Origin: CBFCZU01 sp965602635
Lineage (GTDB): Bacteria > Planctomycetota > Phycisphaerae > SM23-33
Assembly: GCA_965602635.1 (NCBI GenBank)
Contig: CBFCZU010000041.1
Location: 1-21,900, forward strand
Length of the DNA stretch: 21,900 nucleotides
Reading direction: 5' to 3'
The notes under the pieces are model-generated. The model did not search any database. It worked only from the letters and a program-made list of their open reading frames with translations, and was not told where the DNA came from. The translations under genes and the position numbers were made by a program. Position 1 is the first letter of the stretch, and the number at the start of each line of letters is the position of its first letter. Positions 14,728 through 21,567 of the stretch are shown piece by piece.

Positions 14728-16074
14728 ATGCGGTCGCAGAGACAGTTTTGCAGGATAGCCCTTGCCATGACGGCCGCGGGCTGCTTGGCATCGGCTGCGC
14801 CCGCCGCGCCGCCCAGGGTTGTCAAGGCGGTTCCGGACAACGGCGCCAAGCAGGTGGCTGCGAGTCTGCGCCAGATCAGCGTGACTTTCGATCAGGACAT
14901 GGACAGGCGATCGTACTCCTGGACCGGCGGGGGCAAGACCTTCCCCGAGATGCGGGGGTCCCCGCAATGGACCGACGCGCGCACCTGTGTGCTGCGGGTC
15001 CGGCTCAAGCCGAACTGGAAGTACTGGCTGAGCGTCAACAGCAAATCGCACAAGGACTTCCGGAGCCGGACAGGCATCCCGGCCGTGCCATATCCGATCG
15101 CCTTTACCACGGCCTCCCGTGGCCCCACCGACCCGGCCAAGACCTGGAGCCTCGATGTCAAGGACGGCGTGGCCGAGCTGCGCCGCTGCATTCGCCGCAA
15201 CTACTCTTACCGCGACCTGCACAAGCTCGACTGGGACAAGCTGTTCGCCAGGTATAGCCTGAAGATGCTCAGGGCAGGTAACGCCGGCGAGTTCGCCACC
15301 GCAGCGGCGGAATTGCTCGCACACGCCAAGGACCCGCATCTCTGGGTGAAGGTCGGTGACAAGGGCATTCCTGTGTTTCGCAGGAAGGTCACGCCGAACT
15401 ACAACCTGAACGTGCTGGCGAGGTTGGTTCCGAAGTGGCGGAAGCACAACCGCTGCGTTTCCACCGGCAAGTTCGCGGACGGGATCGGCTACATACTCAT
15501 CAGCAGTTGGGCGCGCGAGGACATCGAGGTGCTGGAGAAGGCCTTTGAGGCGCTGGAAGACTTCGCCGACGCCAAAGCCCTGATCATCGACGTCCGGCCG
15601 AACGGGGGCGGGTCGGAGACGCTGGCGCAGTTCTTCGCGGGATGTTTCGCCAGCCGGTCGGTGGTTTACGCCATGCATGCCTATCGCGACGGCGGACCCG
15701 CCGGCGGGTTCGGCCGGACGCAAAAGCGCGTCCTCCGCCCGAAGAAGGGCCGGCCGAAATATCGCGGCAAGGTGGCCGTGCTCACCGGGCCTGTAAACAT
15801 GAGCAGCTGCGAGGCGTTCCTGCTGATGATGAAGCAGGTCCCTCGCTGCACGTTGGTGGGCGGACGGTCGTACGGCAGCTCGGGCAACCCTCGGCGGATC
15901 GACCTGGGCATCGGCGTGGCCGTTTACCTGCCTTCCTGGAAAGCCATGCGTCCCGACGGGACGGCCTTCGAAGGCGAGGGGATAGCACCCGATATGGAAG
16001 TGAAAGTACAGCCCTCGGACCTGGCGCGAGACGATCCGGTCCTTCAGGCCGCGCTGAAGGCACTGCGCGAGTAA
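14728..16074 (+). CDS. Exported S41-family (C-terminal-processing/tricorn-like) serine peptidase with N-terminal Ig-like domain
   Basis: 448 residues from the ATG at 14728, supported by GGGAG 9 nt upstream and by a signal peptide (MRSQRQFCRIALAMTAAGCLASAAPA). The signal could be read by signal peptidase I or, less likely, as a lipobox at Cys19. Residues about 28-130 form a Big_5/Ig-like domain (PRVVKAVPDNGAKQVAASLRQISVTFDQDMD). The peptidase part follows: KDPHLWVKV (201-209), GIGYILISSWA, LIIDVRPNGGGSETLAQFF (285-303), GKVAVLTGPVNMSSCEAFLLMM with the expected nucleophile Ser359 or Ser360 and Glu362, and GEGIAPDMEV (416-425). These are the S41 core motifs. No PDZ domain is evident, unlike CtpA. 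Substrate unknown. It probably acts in the periplasm. Confidence 0.85.
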   Translation: MRSQRQFCRIALAMTAAGCLASAAPAAPPRVVKAVPDNGAKQVAASLRQISVTFDQDMDRRSYSWTGGGKTFPEMRGSPQWTDARTCVLRVRLKPNWKYWLSVNSKSHKDFRSRTGIPAVPYPIAFTTASRGPTDPAKTWSLDVKDGVAELRRCIRRNYSYRDLHKLDWDKLFARYSLKMLRAGNAGEFATAAAELLAHAKDPHLWVKVGDKGIPVFRRKVTPNYNLNVLARLVPKWRKHNRCVSTGKFADGIGYILISSWAREDIEVLEKAFEALEDFADAKALIIDVRPNGGGSETLAQFFAGCFASRSVVYAMHAYRDGGPAGGFGRTQKRVLRPKKGRPKYRGKVAVLTGPVNMSSCEAFLLMMKQVPRCTLVGGRSYGSSGNPRRIDLGIGVAVYLPSWKAMRPDGTAFEGEGIAPDMEVKVQPSDLARDDPVLQAALKALRE

Positions 16075-16195
16075 GCTTGGCCTGTCTCCGCTTGGGCCGT
16101 CGGGTCGATCGGAGACCGTTTCGTTGTTTGGTCCCGGTTTCGTTTGTCCCGGTCTAGTTTCCACGGCAGATTACGCCACCAGGCGTTCGCCCGGC
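16075..16195 (+). other. Intergenic region after the S41 peptidase
   Basis: No gene. It contains an imperfect tandem duplication, GTTTCGTTGTTTGGTCCCG followed by GTTTCGTTTGTCCCG, from about 16119. No clear terminator was found. Confidence 0.35.
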
Positions 16196-16223
16196 TTGAC
16201 AAAACGGCGATATGCGGTAGAAT
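16196..16223 (+). promoter_or_regulatory. Sigma-70-type promoter of the PEP-CTERM protein
   Basis: Perfect TTGACA (16196-16201), 16 nt, TAGAAT (16218-16223, 5 of 6). The start is predicted near 16230, giving a leader of about 168 nt. Confidence 0.68.
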
Positions 16224-16227
16224 CCTT

Positions 16228-16276
16228 GTTGCTCCGGCCTCCGCTCGGGGAAGCGGCGGAGTAACCGGCTGAGCCG
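16228..16276 (+). promoter_or_regulatory. Structured 5' leader of the PEP-CTERM mRNA
   Basis: GTTGCTCCG (16228-16236) pairs with CGGAGTAAC (16257-16265), 9 pairs including one G-U, and encloses CCGCT/AGCGG (16241-16245 with 16252-16256). A second hairpin CGGC-TGA-GCCG (16266-16276) follows at once. The structure sits at the very 5' end of the predicted transcript. No known riboswitch consensus was recognised; roles in mRNA stability or regulation are possible. Confidence 0.45.
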
Positions 16277-16397
16277 CCGGTCAAGGTCGAGGGGCAAGGG
16301 TGGGCCTCCCTCACTCACACCTGCCTTAGCCCGCACGGGCGAGTTTCCAGGTCCCGTTCTGCAGGAATCGCAGCAGCCGATGGGGAAGGAGAGCGAA

Positions 16398-17108
16398 ATG
16401 AGGACAACAACACTCTTGGTGGCAGTCTGTGTGGGCTTGGCGCTGGCACAGGGCGCGGCGGCGGTCGAACCTGGGTGGTGTGACGACTTCGAAAGCTACC
16501 AGGCAGGGACATATCCTTCGCCAGCCTGGCACAGGATCTACTCCGGGGCCGGCGCGTCGGTGACGACCGAGGCCGCCTACTCCGGAGATCAATCCTTCAA
16601 GCTGACCAGCACCTCAGGGTGGTCAAGGGCCGACGGTGTTGACTTCGTGTTCCCGAACGAGTTTTGCTACAGCGTGGCCGTCATGGTCGAGCCCAACTCG
16701 CCGGGCGGCATGGCCGGGCTTGCGACGTCCCAACATCCCAGCCCGCTGAACGGGCCCGTCTTCGATGTCACCTCGGGAAGGATCGTCTGGGAAGGCCCGG
16801 ACTTCCCGGTTCTGCTCGAGGGGTGGGAGAGGGGCAAGTGGTACCATGTCACGGCATGCATTGAGGGCTTCCATGGTTCGTCCCCGATGGCCGACGTAAC
16901 GATCGCATATGACAGCACTTCGGTAACGCACGCCAATTTGGGTGCCCACTCCCGCTCGGACGCAGACCGGGACACGTTCCAACTGCACACCTGGAGCCAG
17001 GCGTCGAGTACGCTATTCTTCGACGATGTGTGCCTTGTGCCCGAGCCCGCAACGCTGGGCCTTCTCGTAGTCGGCGGCCTGGCGCTGATCCGCCGCCATC
17101 GCAAGTGA
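16398..17108 (+). CDS. PEP-CTERM sorted exported protein
   Basis: 236 residues. The ATG at 16398 is chosen over one six codons upstream because AAGGAG lies 7 nt before it and it opens the signal peptide MRTTTLLVAVCVGLALAQGAAA directly. The mature part begins with WCDDFESYQAGTYPSPAWHRI, then a beta-rich concanavalin/LamG-like region (SVTTEAAYSGDQSFKLTS, FCYSVAVMVEPNS, GKWYHVTACIEG, TLFFDDVCLVPEP), typical of surface proteins with a jelly-roll fold. The C-terminus VPEPATLGLLVVGGLALIRRHRK (214-236) is a full PEP-CTERM signal: the PEP motif, a membrane helix and a basic tail recognised by an exosortase. It is transcribed from its own consensus promoter. The function of the beta domain is unknown; carbohydrate binding is possible. 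Confidence 0.9.
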   Translation: MRTTTLLVAVCVGLALAQGAAAVEPGWCDDFESYQAGTYPSPAWHRIYSGAGASVTTEAAYSGDQSFKLTSTSGWSRADGVDFVFPNEFCYSVAVMVEPNSPGGMAGLATSQHPSPLNGPVFDVTSGRIVWEGPDFPVLLEGWERGKWYHVTACIEGFHGSSPMADVTIAYDSTSVTHANLGAHSRSDADRDTFQLHTWSQASSTLFFDDVCLVPEPATLGLLVVGGLALIRRHRK

Positions 17109-17368
17109 GCCATTCACCAACAAGCAGTCGCACACTCACGGGCGGGCCTTCAGATTGCGGTCGTCGCGTTTGAGTCTCTTGGGCGTTTGGGATTTGAATT
17201 CTGGAGCTTGAGGTCTCGGTCTCGGCCGGCACTTTCGCCTCGGGGCAGCGTGTGCGGCGCCACCCCTGGGTACGTGGCTCCCCCCGGCTGGATTGGCGCC
17301 GGCCGCGGAGATATACTGAGGCCTCGCCCCAGCCGTGGAAATTCACGACGGGGCCAGGAACCAGCGGC
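17109..17368 (+). other. Intergenic region with a degenerate heptamer run
   Basis: No gene seen. About 17179-17220 reads as consecutive 7-bp words of TTTGGGA type (TTTGGGA, TTTGAAT, TCTGGAG, CTTGAGG, TCTCGGT). TATACT at 17312-17317 could be a -10 for the kinase gene but has no good -35. Confidence 0.4.
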
Positions 17369-19294
17369 ATGAGGCTTTCTCTGCGAACCAGGTTGCTCGC
17401 CAGCTTTCTCGTCGTGGTCCTGGTGACGGGTGCCACGGCTGTTACGGTGGCGGCGTGGATGATCGGGGACACCATCTTCAACCAGGCCCAGGAGAAGGTT
17501 CGTCTGGACCTCAACTCGGCTCGGCTGGCGTATCAGCGGGCCGTCGGGGACCTGCAGAAGGCGGTTCGCCACACTGCCCTGCGGTTCTTCATGCGGCAAG
17601 GCCTCTCCGGCGGCAACGTCGAGGACCTAAGGGCGGAGCTGGAGATGGTCAGGCGGCGCGAGGCACTGGACGTCCTGACGCTGACCGACGCGCAGGGAAC
17701 GGTGCTGCTTCGGACCCGCAACCCGTCCGCCAATGGCGACAGCCAGGCCGGCAACCCGTTGGTCAGCAAGGCCCTGCGTGACAAGACGGCGGCGGCCACC
17801 GAGATCGTCAGCAGGGCCGAGCTGGAGAAGGAGGACAAGAGTCTGGTGGCGCGGGCGCACCTGTGGTTCGTGCCCACGCCCCGGGCCAAGCCCACGGCCG
17901 CGACCCAGAGCACCAGCGGGATGATGATAATGGCGGCGGCCCCGATCCGCGGCGACGGGGGCGAACTGCTGGGCGTGCTCTACGGAGGCAAACTGCTCAA
18001 CCGCCACTTCGACCTGGTCGACCAGGTCCGCGACACGGTGTACTCGGGAGAGATGTACGCCGGCAGGCACGTCGGGACGGCCACCATCTTCCAGGGCGAC
18101 GTCCGCATCTCGACCAACGTCATGACCAACGATGGGCGGCGGGCGATCGGCACGAGGGTCTCGGCTGAGGTAAACCAGCGCGTGCTCGGGCGGGGCGAGC
18201 TGTGGGTGGAGCGGGCATTCGTCGTCAACGACTGGTACATCACCGCATACGAGCCGATCCGCAACGCCTCGGGCGAGGTGATCGGCATCCTGTACGTGGG
18301 CATGCTGGAGCAAAAGTTCACCGACATGAAGCGCAAGGCCCTGTGGGCCTTCGTCGGCATCTCCCTGGGCGGGATCGCGCTTTCGGTGGGGATCTGCTAC
18401 TTCCTGGCGCGAAGCCTGGCCAGCCCCACCCACTCGCTGGTGCTGGCGGCGCATCGCGTCGCCGACGGCGACCTGAAGCACCGCGTCCAGCCGGACGACT
18501 CGACCAAGGAGATCGGCGCGCTAGGCAGGACGTTCAACCTCATGGCCGAGTCCATCGAGGAGCGCGACGAGAAGCTCCGCCGGCGTGCACACGAACAGAT
18601 AATGAAGTCGGAGAGGCTGGCCATGATAGGCCACCTGGCGGCGGGCGTCGCCCACGAGATCAACAACCCGCTGGGTGGCATACTGCTGCTCAGCCGGCTG
18701 CTGCTGCGGAACGCGCCGCCCGAAGGCATCGAGAAAGAGAACCTCGACCGCATCGCCCGGGAGGCCGAACGCTGCCAGAACATCGTCCAGGGGCTGCTGG
18801 ATTTCGCCCGCCAGCGTGAGCCCAAGACCGAGCGGCTGAACATCAACGACGTGCTGGAGAAGACGATCGCGCTTCTGGAGAACCAGGCGTTCTTCCACAA
18901 CATCGAGATCGTCCGTCGCCTCCAGCCGACGCTGCCGGCAGTGAACGTGGACGCCGCGCAGATGCAGCAAGTGTTCGTGAACATCATCATGAACGCGGCC
19001 GAGGCCATGGAAGGAAAGGGCGTCCTGACCATCGCCACCAAGGCCCGGCGGGCCGGCAGGCGCGTCGAGATAAGCTTCAGCGACACCGGGTGCGGCATAT
19101 CCGAGGAGAACCTCAAGCGCCTCTTCGAGCCGTTCTTCACCACCAAGGAGGTGGGGAGCGGCACCGGGCTGGGGCTGTCTATCAGCCACGGTACCGTGGA
19201 GAGCCACTCCGGGACGCTCACCGCCCGCAGCCGGGTGGGCCAGGGAGCCACCTTCACCGTCAGTCTGCCCGAAGCCAAGGAGGAGGCCCGATGA
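17369..19294 (+). CDS. Membrane sensor histidine kinase (double Cache, HAMP, HisKA, HATPase)
   Basis: 641 residues from the ATG at 17369 (AGGAA about 9 nt upstream); the longer frame before it is not needed. TM1 spans about 10-31, a periplasmic sensor about 34-320 and TM2 about 325-346. The sensor has two Cache-like pieces ending MIMAAAPIRGDGGELLGVLYGGKLL and YEPIRNASGEVIGILYVGM, the Cache_3-Cache_2 pattern. A HAMP linker (347-400) leads to HisKA with phospho-acceptor His429 (GVAHEINNPLGG). The ATPase domain has the N box (Asn542 in NIIMNAAEAM), DTGCGIS (572-578) and EPFFTTKEVGSGTGLGLSISHG. It would sense a small extracellular ligand and phosphorylate the partner regulator. Its stop overlaps the start of the NtrC-type gene by ATGA, so the two form a cognate pair. 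Confidence 0.93.
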   Translation: MRLSLRTRLLASFLVVVLVTGATAVTVAAWMIGDTIFNQAQEKVRLDLNSARLAYQRAVGDLQKAVRHTALRFFMRQGLSGGNVEDLRAELEMVRRREALDVLTLTDAQGTVLLRTRNPSANGDSQAGNPLVSKALRDKTAAATEIVSRAELEKEDKSLVARAHLWFVPTPRAKPTAATQSTSGMMIMAAAPIRGDGGELLGVLYGGKLLNRHFDLVDQVRDTVYSGEMYAGRHVGTATIFQGDVRISTNVMTNDGRRAIGTRVSAEVNQRVLGRGELWVERAFVVNDWYITAYEPIRNASGEVIGILYVGMLEQKFTDMKRKALWAFVGISLGGIALSVGICYFLARSLASPTHSLVLAAHRVADGDLKHRVQPDDSTKEIGALGRTFNLMAESIEERDEKLRRRAHEQIMKSERLAMIGHLAAGVAHEINNPLGGILLLSRLLLRNAPPEGIEKENLDRIAREAERCQNIVQGLLDFARQREPKTERLNINDVLEKTIALLENQAFFHNIEIVRRLQPTLPAVNVDAAQMQQVFVNIIMNAAEAMEGKGVLTIATKARRAGRRVEISFSDTGCGISEENLKRLFEPFFTTKEVGSGTGLGLSISHGTVESHSGTLTARSRVGQGATFTVSLPEAKEEAR

Positions 19295-20643
19295 ACCTCG
19301 TTTCAAGCGTCCTGGTCATCGACGACGAGGAGTCGGTCCGCGCCGGCTGCGTCCAGACGCTCGCCGCCGAGGGCTACCGCGTCAAGGCGGCGGAGAACGG
19401 AACCGTCGGGCTCCAGTTGGCGCAGAAGGGGTCGTTCGACGTGATCATCCTCGACCTGAGGATGCCCGGGATGGACGGCATGGAGGTGCTGGACAAGCTC
19501 AGGCAGCACGATCCGGGCGTGCTGGTGATCGTGATAACCGGCTACGCGACGATCGACTCGGCTGTGGGGGCGATGAAGCGCGGGGCGTACGATTTCCTGC
19601 CCAAGCCGTTCACGCCCGAGTCGCTGCTGGCGGTCGTCGCCCGGGCGGCCGACCGCAAGCGGCTGGCGATGGAGAACGTCTGCCTCCGCCTGGAGCTGGA
19701 CGAGCGGATGGGCCCCGACGCCATCGTCGGGCGATCGCCCGCCATGGTGGAGGTCGCCGAGCTGGTGCGCAAGGTCGCCGTCGCCGACAGCACGGTGCTG
19801 ATCTGCGGCGAGACCGGCTCGGGCAAGGAGTTGGTGGCCAAGGCCATACACCGCCACAGCGACAGGCGCGACAAGCCGTTCGTCGTCGTGGATTGCGGCG
19901 CGCTTGTGGAGACGCTCTTCGAGAGCGAACTCTTCGGGCACGTCGAGGGGTCCTTCACCGGGGCGGTCGAGACGACACACGGGAAATTCGAGCTGGCCCA
20001 CGGCGGGACCGTCTTCCTCGACGAGATCGCCAACGTGGGCGGCAACATACAGGCGAAGCTGCTGCGCGTCATACAGGAGCGCGAGGTAACCAAGGTCGGC
20101 AGCAGCCAGAGGATCGAGGTGGACGTGAGGATCGTCGCCGCCACCAACAAGGACCTCGCCGAGGAGATGAAAGAAGGGCGGTTCAGGGAAGACCTCTTCT
20201 ACCGCATCAACGTCGTGCCCATCCACCTGCCGCCGCTGCGCGACAGGCGCGAGGACATCCCGGTCCTGGCGGAGTATTTCCTGAGGAAGTTCGGCGAGAG
20301 GAGAAAGAGGGACGTCACCGGCATATCAGACGAGGCCATGCGATCGCTCGAGGCCTACGACTGGCCCGGCAACGTCAGGGAGCTTGAGAACGCCGTCGAG
20401 CGTGCGGTGGTCATGGCCGACGGGGAGACGATCAGGCCGCGCGACCTGCTGTACTACGGCTTGGGACAGCCCGGTCCCATGCAGGCCCCTCCCGGGGGAC
20501 GCCTTCTCGAGGTCGAGAAGAGGGAGATAGCCGACGCACTCAGGCGGTTCAACGGGCACAAGAGCAAGGCGGCCGAGTACCTCGGGATCAACCGCAAGAC
20601 ACTCCGGGAAAAGATCGCCAAGTACAGACTCGGGGACGCCTGA
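19291..20643 (+). CDS. NtrC-family sigma-54-dependent response regulator
   Basis: 450 residues, starting at the ATG of the ATGA overlap with the kinase stop; GGAGG lies just upstream. The receiver domain (1-125) has the acidic pair Asp11-Asp12, phospho-acceptor Asp55 (LDLRMPGMDG), Thr83 (ITGYAT) and Lys105 (LPKPF). The AAA+ domain (about 145-380) has Walker A GETGSGKE (173-180), the sigma-54 contact loop in the form GSFTGA (220-225) rather than the usual GAFTGA, Walker B FLDEIAN (242-248) and the R-finger region DLFYRINVVP. A Fis-type helix-turn-helix ends the protein (KSKAAEYLGINRKTLREKIAKY). On phosphorylation by the upstream kinase it should activate sigma-54 promoters. Targets are unknown; a sigma-54-like site lies 256 bp after its stop. 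Confidence 0.94.
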   Translation: MNLVSSVLVIDDEESVRAGCVQTLAAEGYRVKAAENGTVGLQLAQKGSFDVIILDLRMPGMDGMEVLDKLRQHDPGVLVIVITGYATIDSAVGAMKRGAYDFLPKPFTPESLLAVVARAADRKRLAMENVCLRLELDERMGPDAIVGRSPAMVEVAELVRKVAVADSTVLICGETGSGKELVAKAIHRHSDRRDKPFVVVDCGALVETLFESELFGHVEGSFTGAVETTHGKFELAHGGTVFLDEIANVGGNIQAKLLRVIQEREVTKVGSSQRIEVDVRIVAATNKDLAEEMKEGRFREDLFYRINVVPIHLPPLRDRREDIPVLAEYFLRKFGERRKRDVTGISDEAMRSLEAYDWPGNVRELENAVERAVVMADGETIRPRDLLYYGLGQPGPMQAPPGGRLLEVEKREIADALRRFNGHKSKAAEYLGINRKTLREKIAKYRLGDA

Positions 20644-20906
20644 GGGGCCCCAGCCCGGTACAAAACTACCCACAGCCTGTCTGAGCAATGGTACAATACG
20701 TGCCATCCGTCGCTTCGGGCGCTCGGGGCGGGTCCTCTTTACCCATCAGGTTGCTTCGCTCAACTCTTTTCCTAAGATGGATTTAAGAGTCCGTCCGGGA
20801 ATTCTCTCACAATCTCGTGCGCGATCGGCACGAGAGTTGCCTTCATACTCGTCGTCGGCGCGGCCGGATGACTGCAACAGGCCGGGGCGCAAGAGTCCTG
20901 GCCCGG
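20644..20906 (+). other. Intergenic region between the two signalling units
   Basis: No gene. It contains a hairpin TCTCGTGC-N7-GCACGAGA (20813-20835) whose stem can extend after a one-base bulge, and the inverted pair ACTCTT/AAGAGT (20763-20790). TACAAT at 20690-20695 is a possible -10 without a good -35. The hairpin may end the kinase/regulator transcript. Confidence 0.4.
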
Positions 20907-20914
20907 ATGTTGCA
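20899..20914 (+). promoter_or_regulatory. Candidate sigma-54 (-24/-12) promoter
   Basis: TGGCCCGGATGTTGCA matches TGGCACG-N4-TTGCA at 11 of 12 defined positions, with GG and GC correctly spaced. It straddles the left edge of repeat copy 2 and points at the receiver and second NtrC-type genes 192 bp downstream. Sigma-54 activators are encoded on both sides. The -12 part lies inside the repeat's first hairpin; copy 1 lacks the -24 GG (TAG). Confidence 0.45.
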
Positions 20915-21090
20915 CGATGCGCGTGCAACATCCGCCGCAGGGGCTTCGACGCGAGCGACTTACGTCGCTCTTGCTCAGGGCTAGCCTTGAGCGAGGCGCG
21001 AAGCGCCGAGTCGAAACCTTTGCGAGAGAACGGTCTCTCGCAAAGGTGCTTAGTGCATAGACCCGGAAGGGGCCATGCAATAAGCAGGCT
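20907..21090 (+). repeat. 184-bp structured intergenic element, copy 2
   Basis: Gap-free match to copy 1 (167 of 184 identical). Hairpin 1 is 20907-20931, the cloverleaf 20945-21015, hairpin 5 21017-21046 (now 13 perfect pairs) and hairpin 6 21049-21084 (one internal mismatch). In the second cloverleaf arm an A-T pair of copy 1 is a G-T pair here. The element ends 15 bp before the ATG of the receiver gene, so it would form most of that gene's 5' leader or act as a transcription barrier. Confidence 0.9.
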
Positions 21091-21105
21091 GGCAGCGGAA
21101 GCGGC

Positions 21106-21537
21106 ATGGAACAAGATCCACGCAGAATCCTGATCGTCGATCCCGACCCCTCGTTTGCGGGAAGGCTCAGCGCCACGCTTGCCCCGCAAGGCTACGACGT
21201 GGAGGCGGCCGAGGGGATCATCCAGGCCGCCCAGAGGATGAGATACGTGAACTTCGACTGCCTGATCGTTGACGAGGACCTGCCTGAGATGAAAGGCCAC
21301 GACGCGGTTCCGGTCCTGAAGGCCATCTCCCCGCAGGTTCCGATCATCGTCACGGCGGCGCGCAACAGCCTGGCAGTCGAGTCCAGCATCCGCCGGCAGG
21401 ACGTGTTCTTCTACCATGTCAAGACGTTCGACATGCATGAGCTGCAGATGGCAGTCCGGGACGCTCTCCGGAAGGTGGGCAAGGGACCTGGCGGGCGGCT
21501 GGCCGCCCCCGGGAACGCGCAGCCCCCGGCTGAGTGA
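21106..21537 (+). CDS. Stand-alone receiver-domain response regulator
   Basis: 143 residues: one receiver domain and a short, disordered Gly/Pro/Ala tail, with no output domain. The acidic pocket is Asp12 and Asp14 (VDPDPS), and the phospho-acceptor is Asp56 (LIVDEDLPEM). Thr83 fills the usual Thr/Ser place. The switch lysine is Lys106, but the following residue is Thr (VKTF) instead of the usual Pro. The acidic pair is D-P-D rather than D-D, so metal binding may differ. CGGAAG lies about 5 nt before the ATG. It lies 30 bp upstream of the second NtrC-like gene and may act as a phosphate sink or relay in that system. The gene begins 15 bp after repeat copy 2. Confidence 0.85.
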   Translation: MEQDPRRILIVDPDPSFAGRLSATLAPQGYDVEAAEGIIQAAQRMRYVNFDCLIVDEDLPEMKGHDAVPVLKAISPQVPIIVTAARNSLAVESSIRRQDVFFYHVKTFDMHELQMAVRDALRKVGKGPGGRLAAPGNAQPPAE

Positions 21538-21567
21538 GGCACACTAATCGCAGGAGTTGAGTGAACC

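Noticed and set aside
16228..16397. c-di-GMP or cobalamin riboswitch in the PEP-CTERM leader
   Set aside because: Hairpins are present, but the conserved core sequences of these classes are not.
20691..20706. Minus-strand TGGCACG resembling a -24 element
   Set aside because: The -12 part reads GTACC instead of TTGCA and it would transcribe back into the regulator gene.
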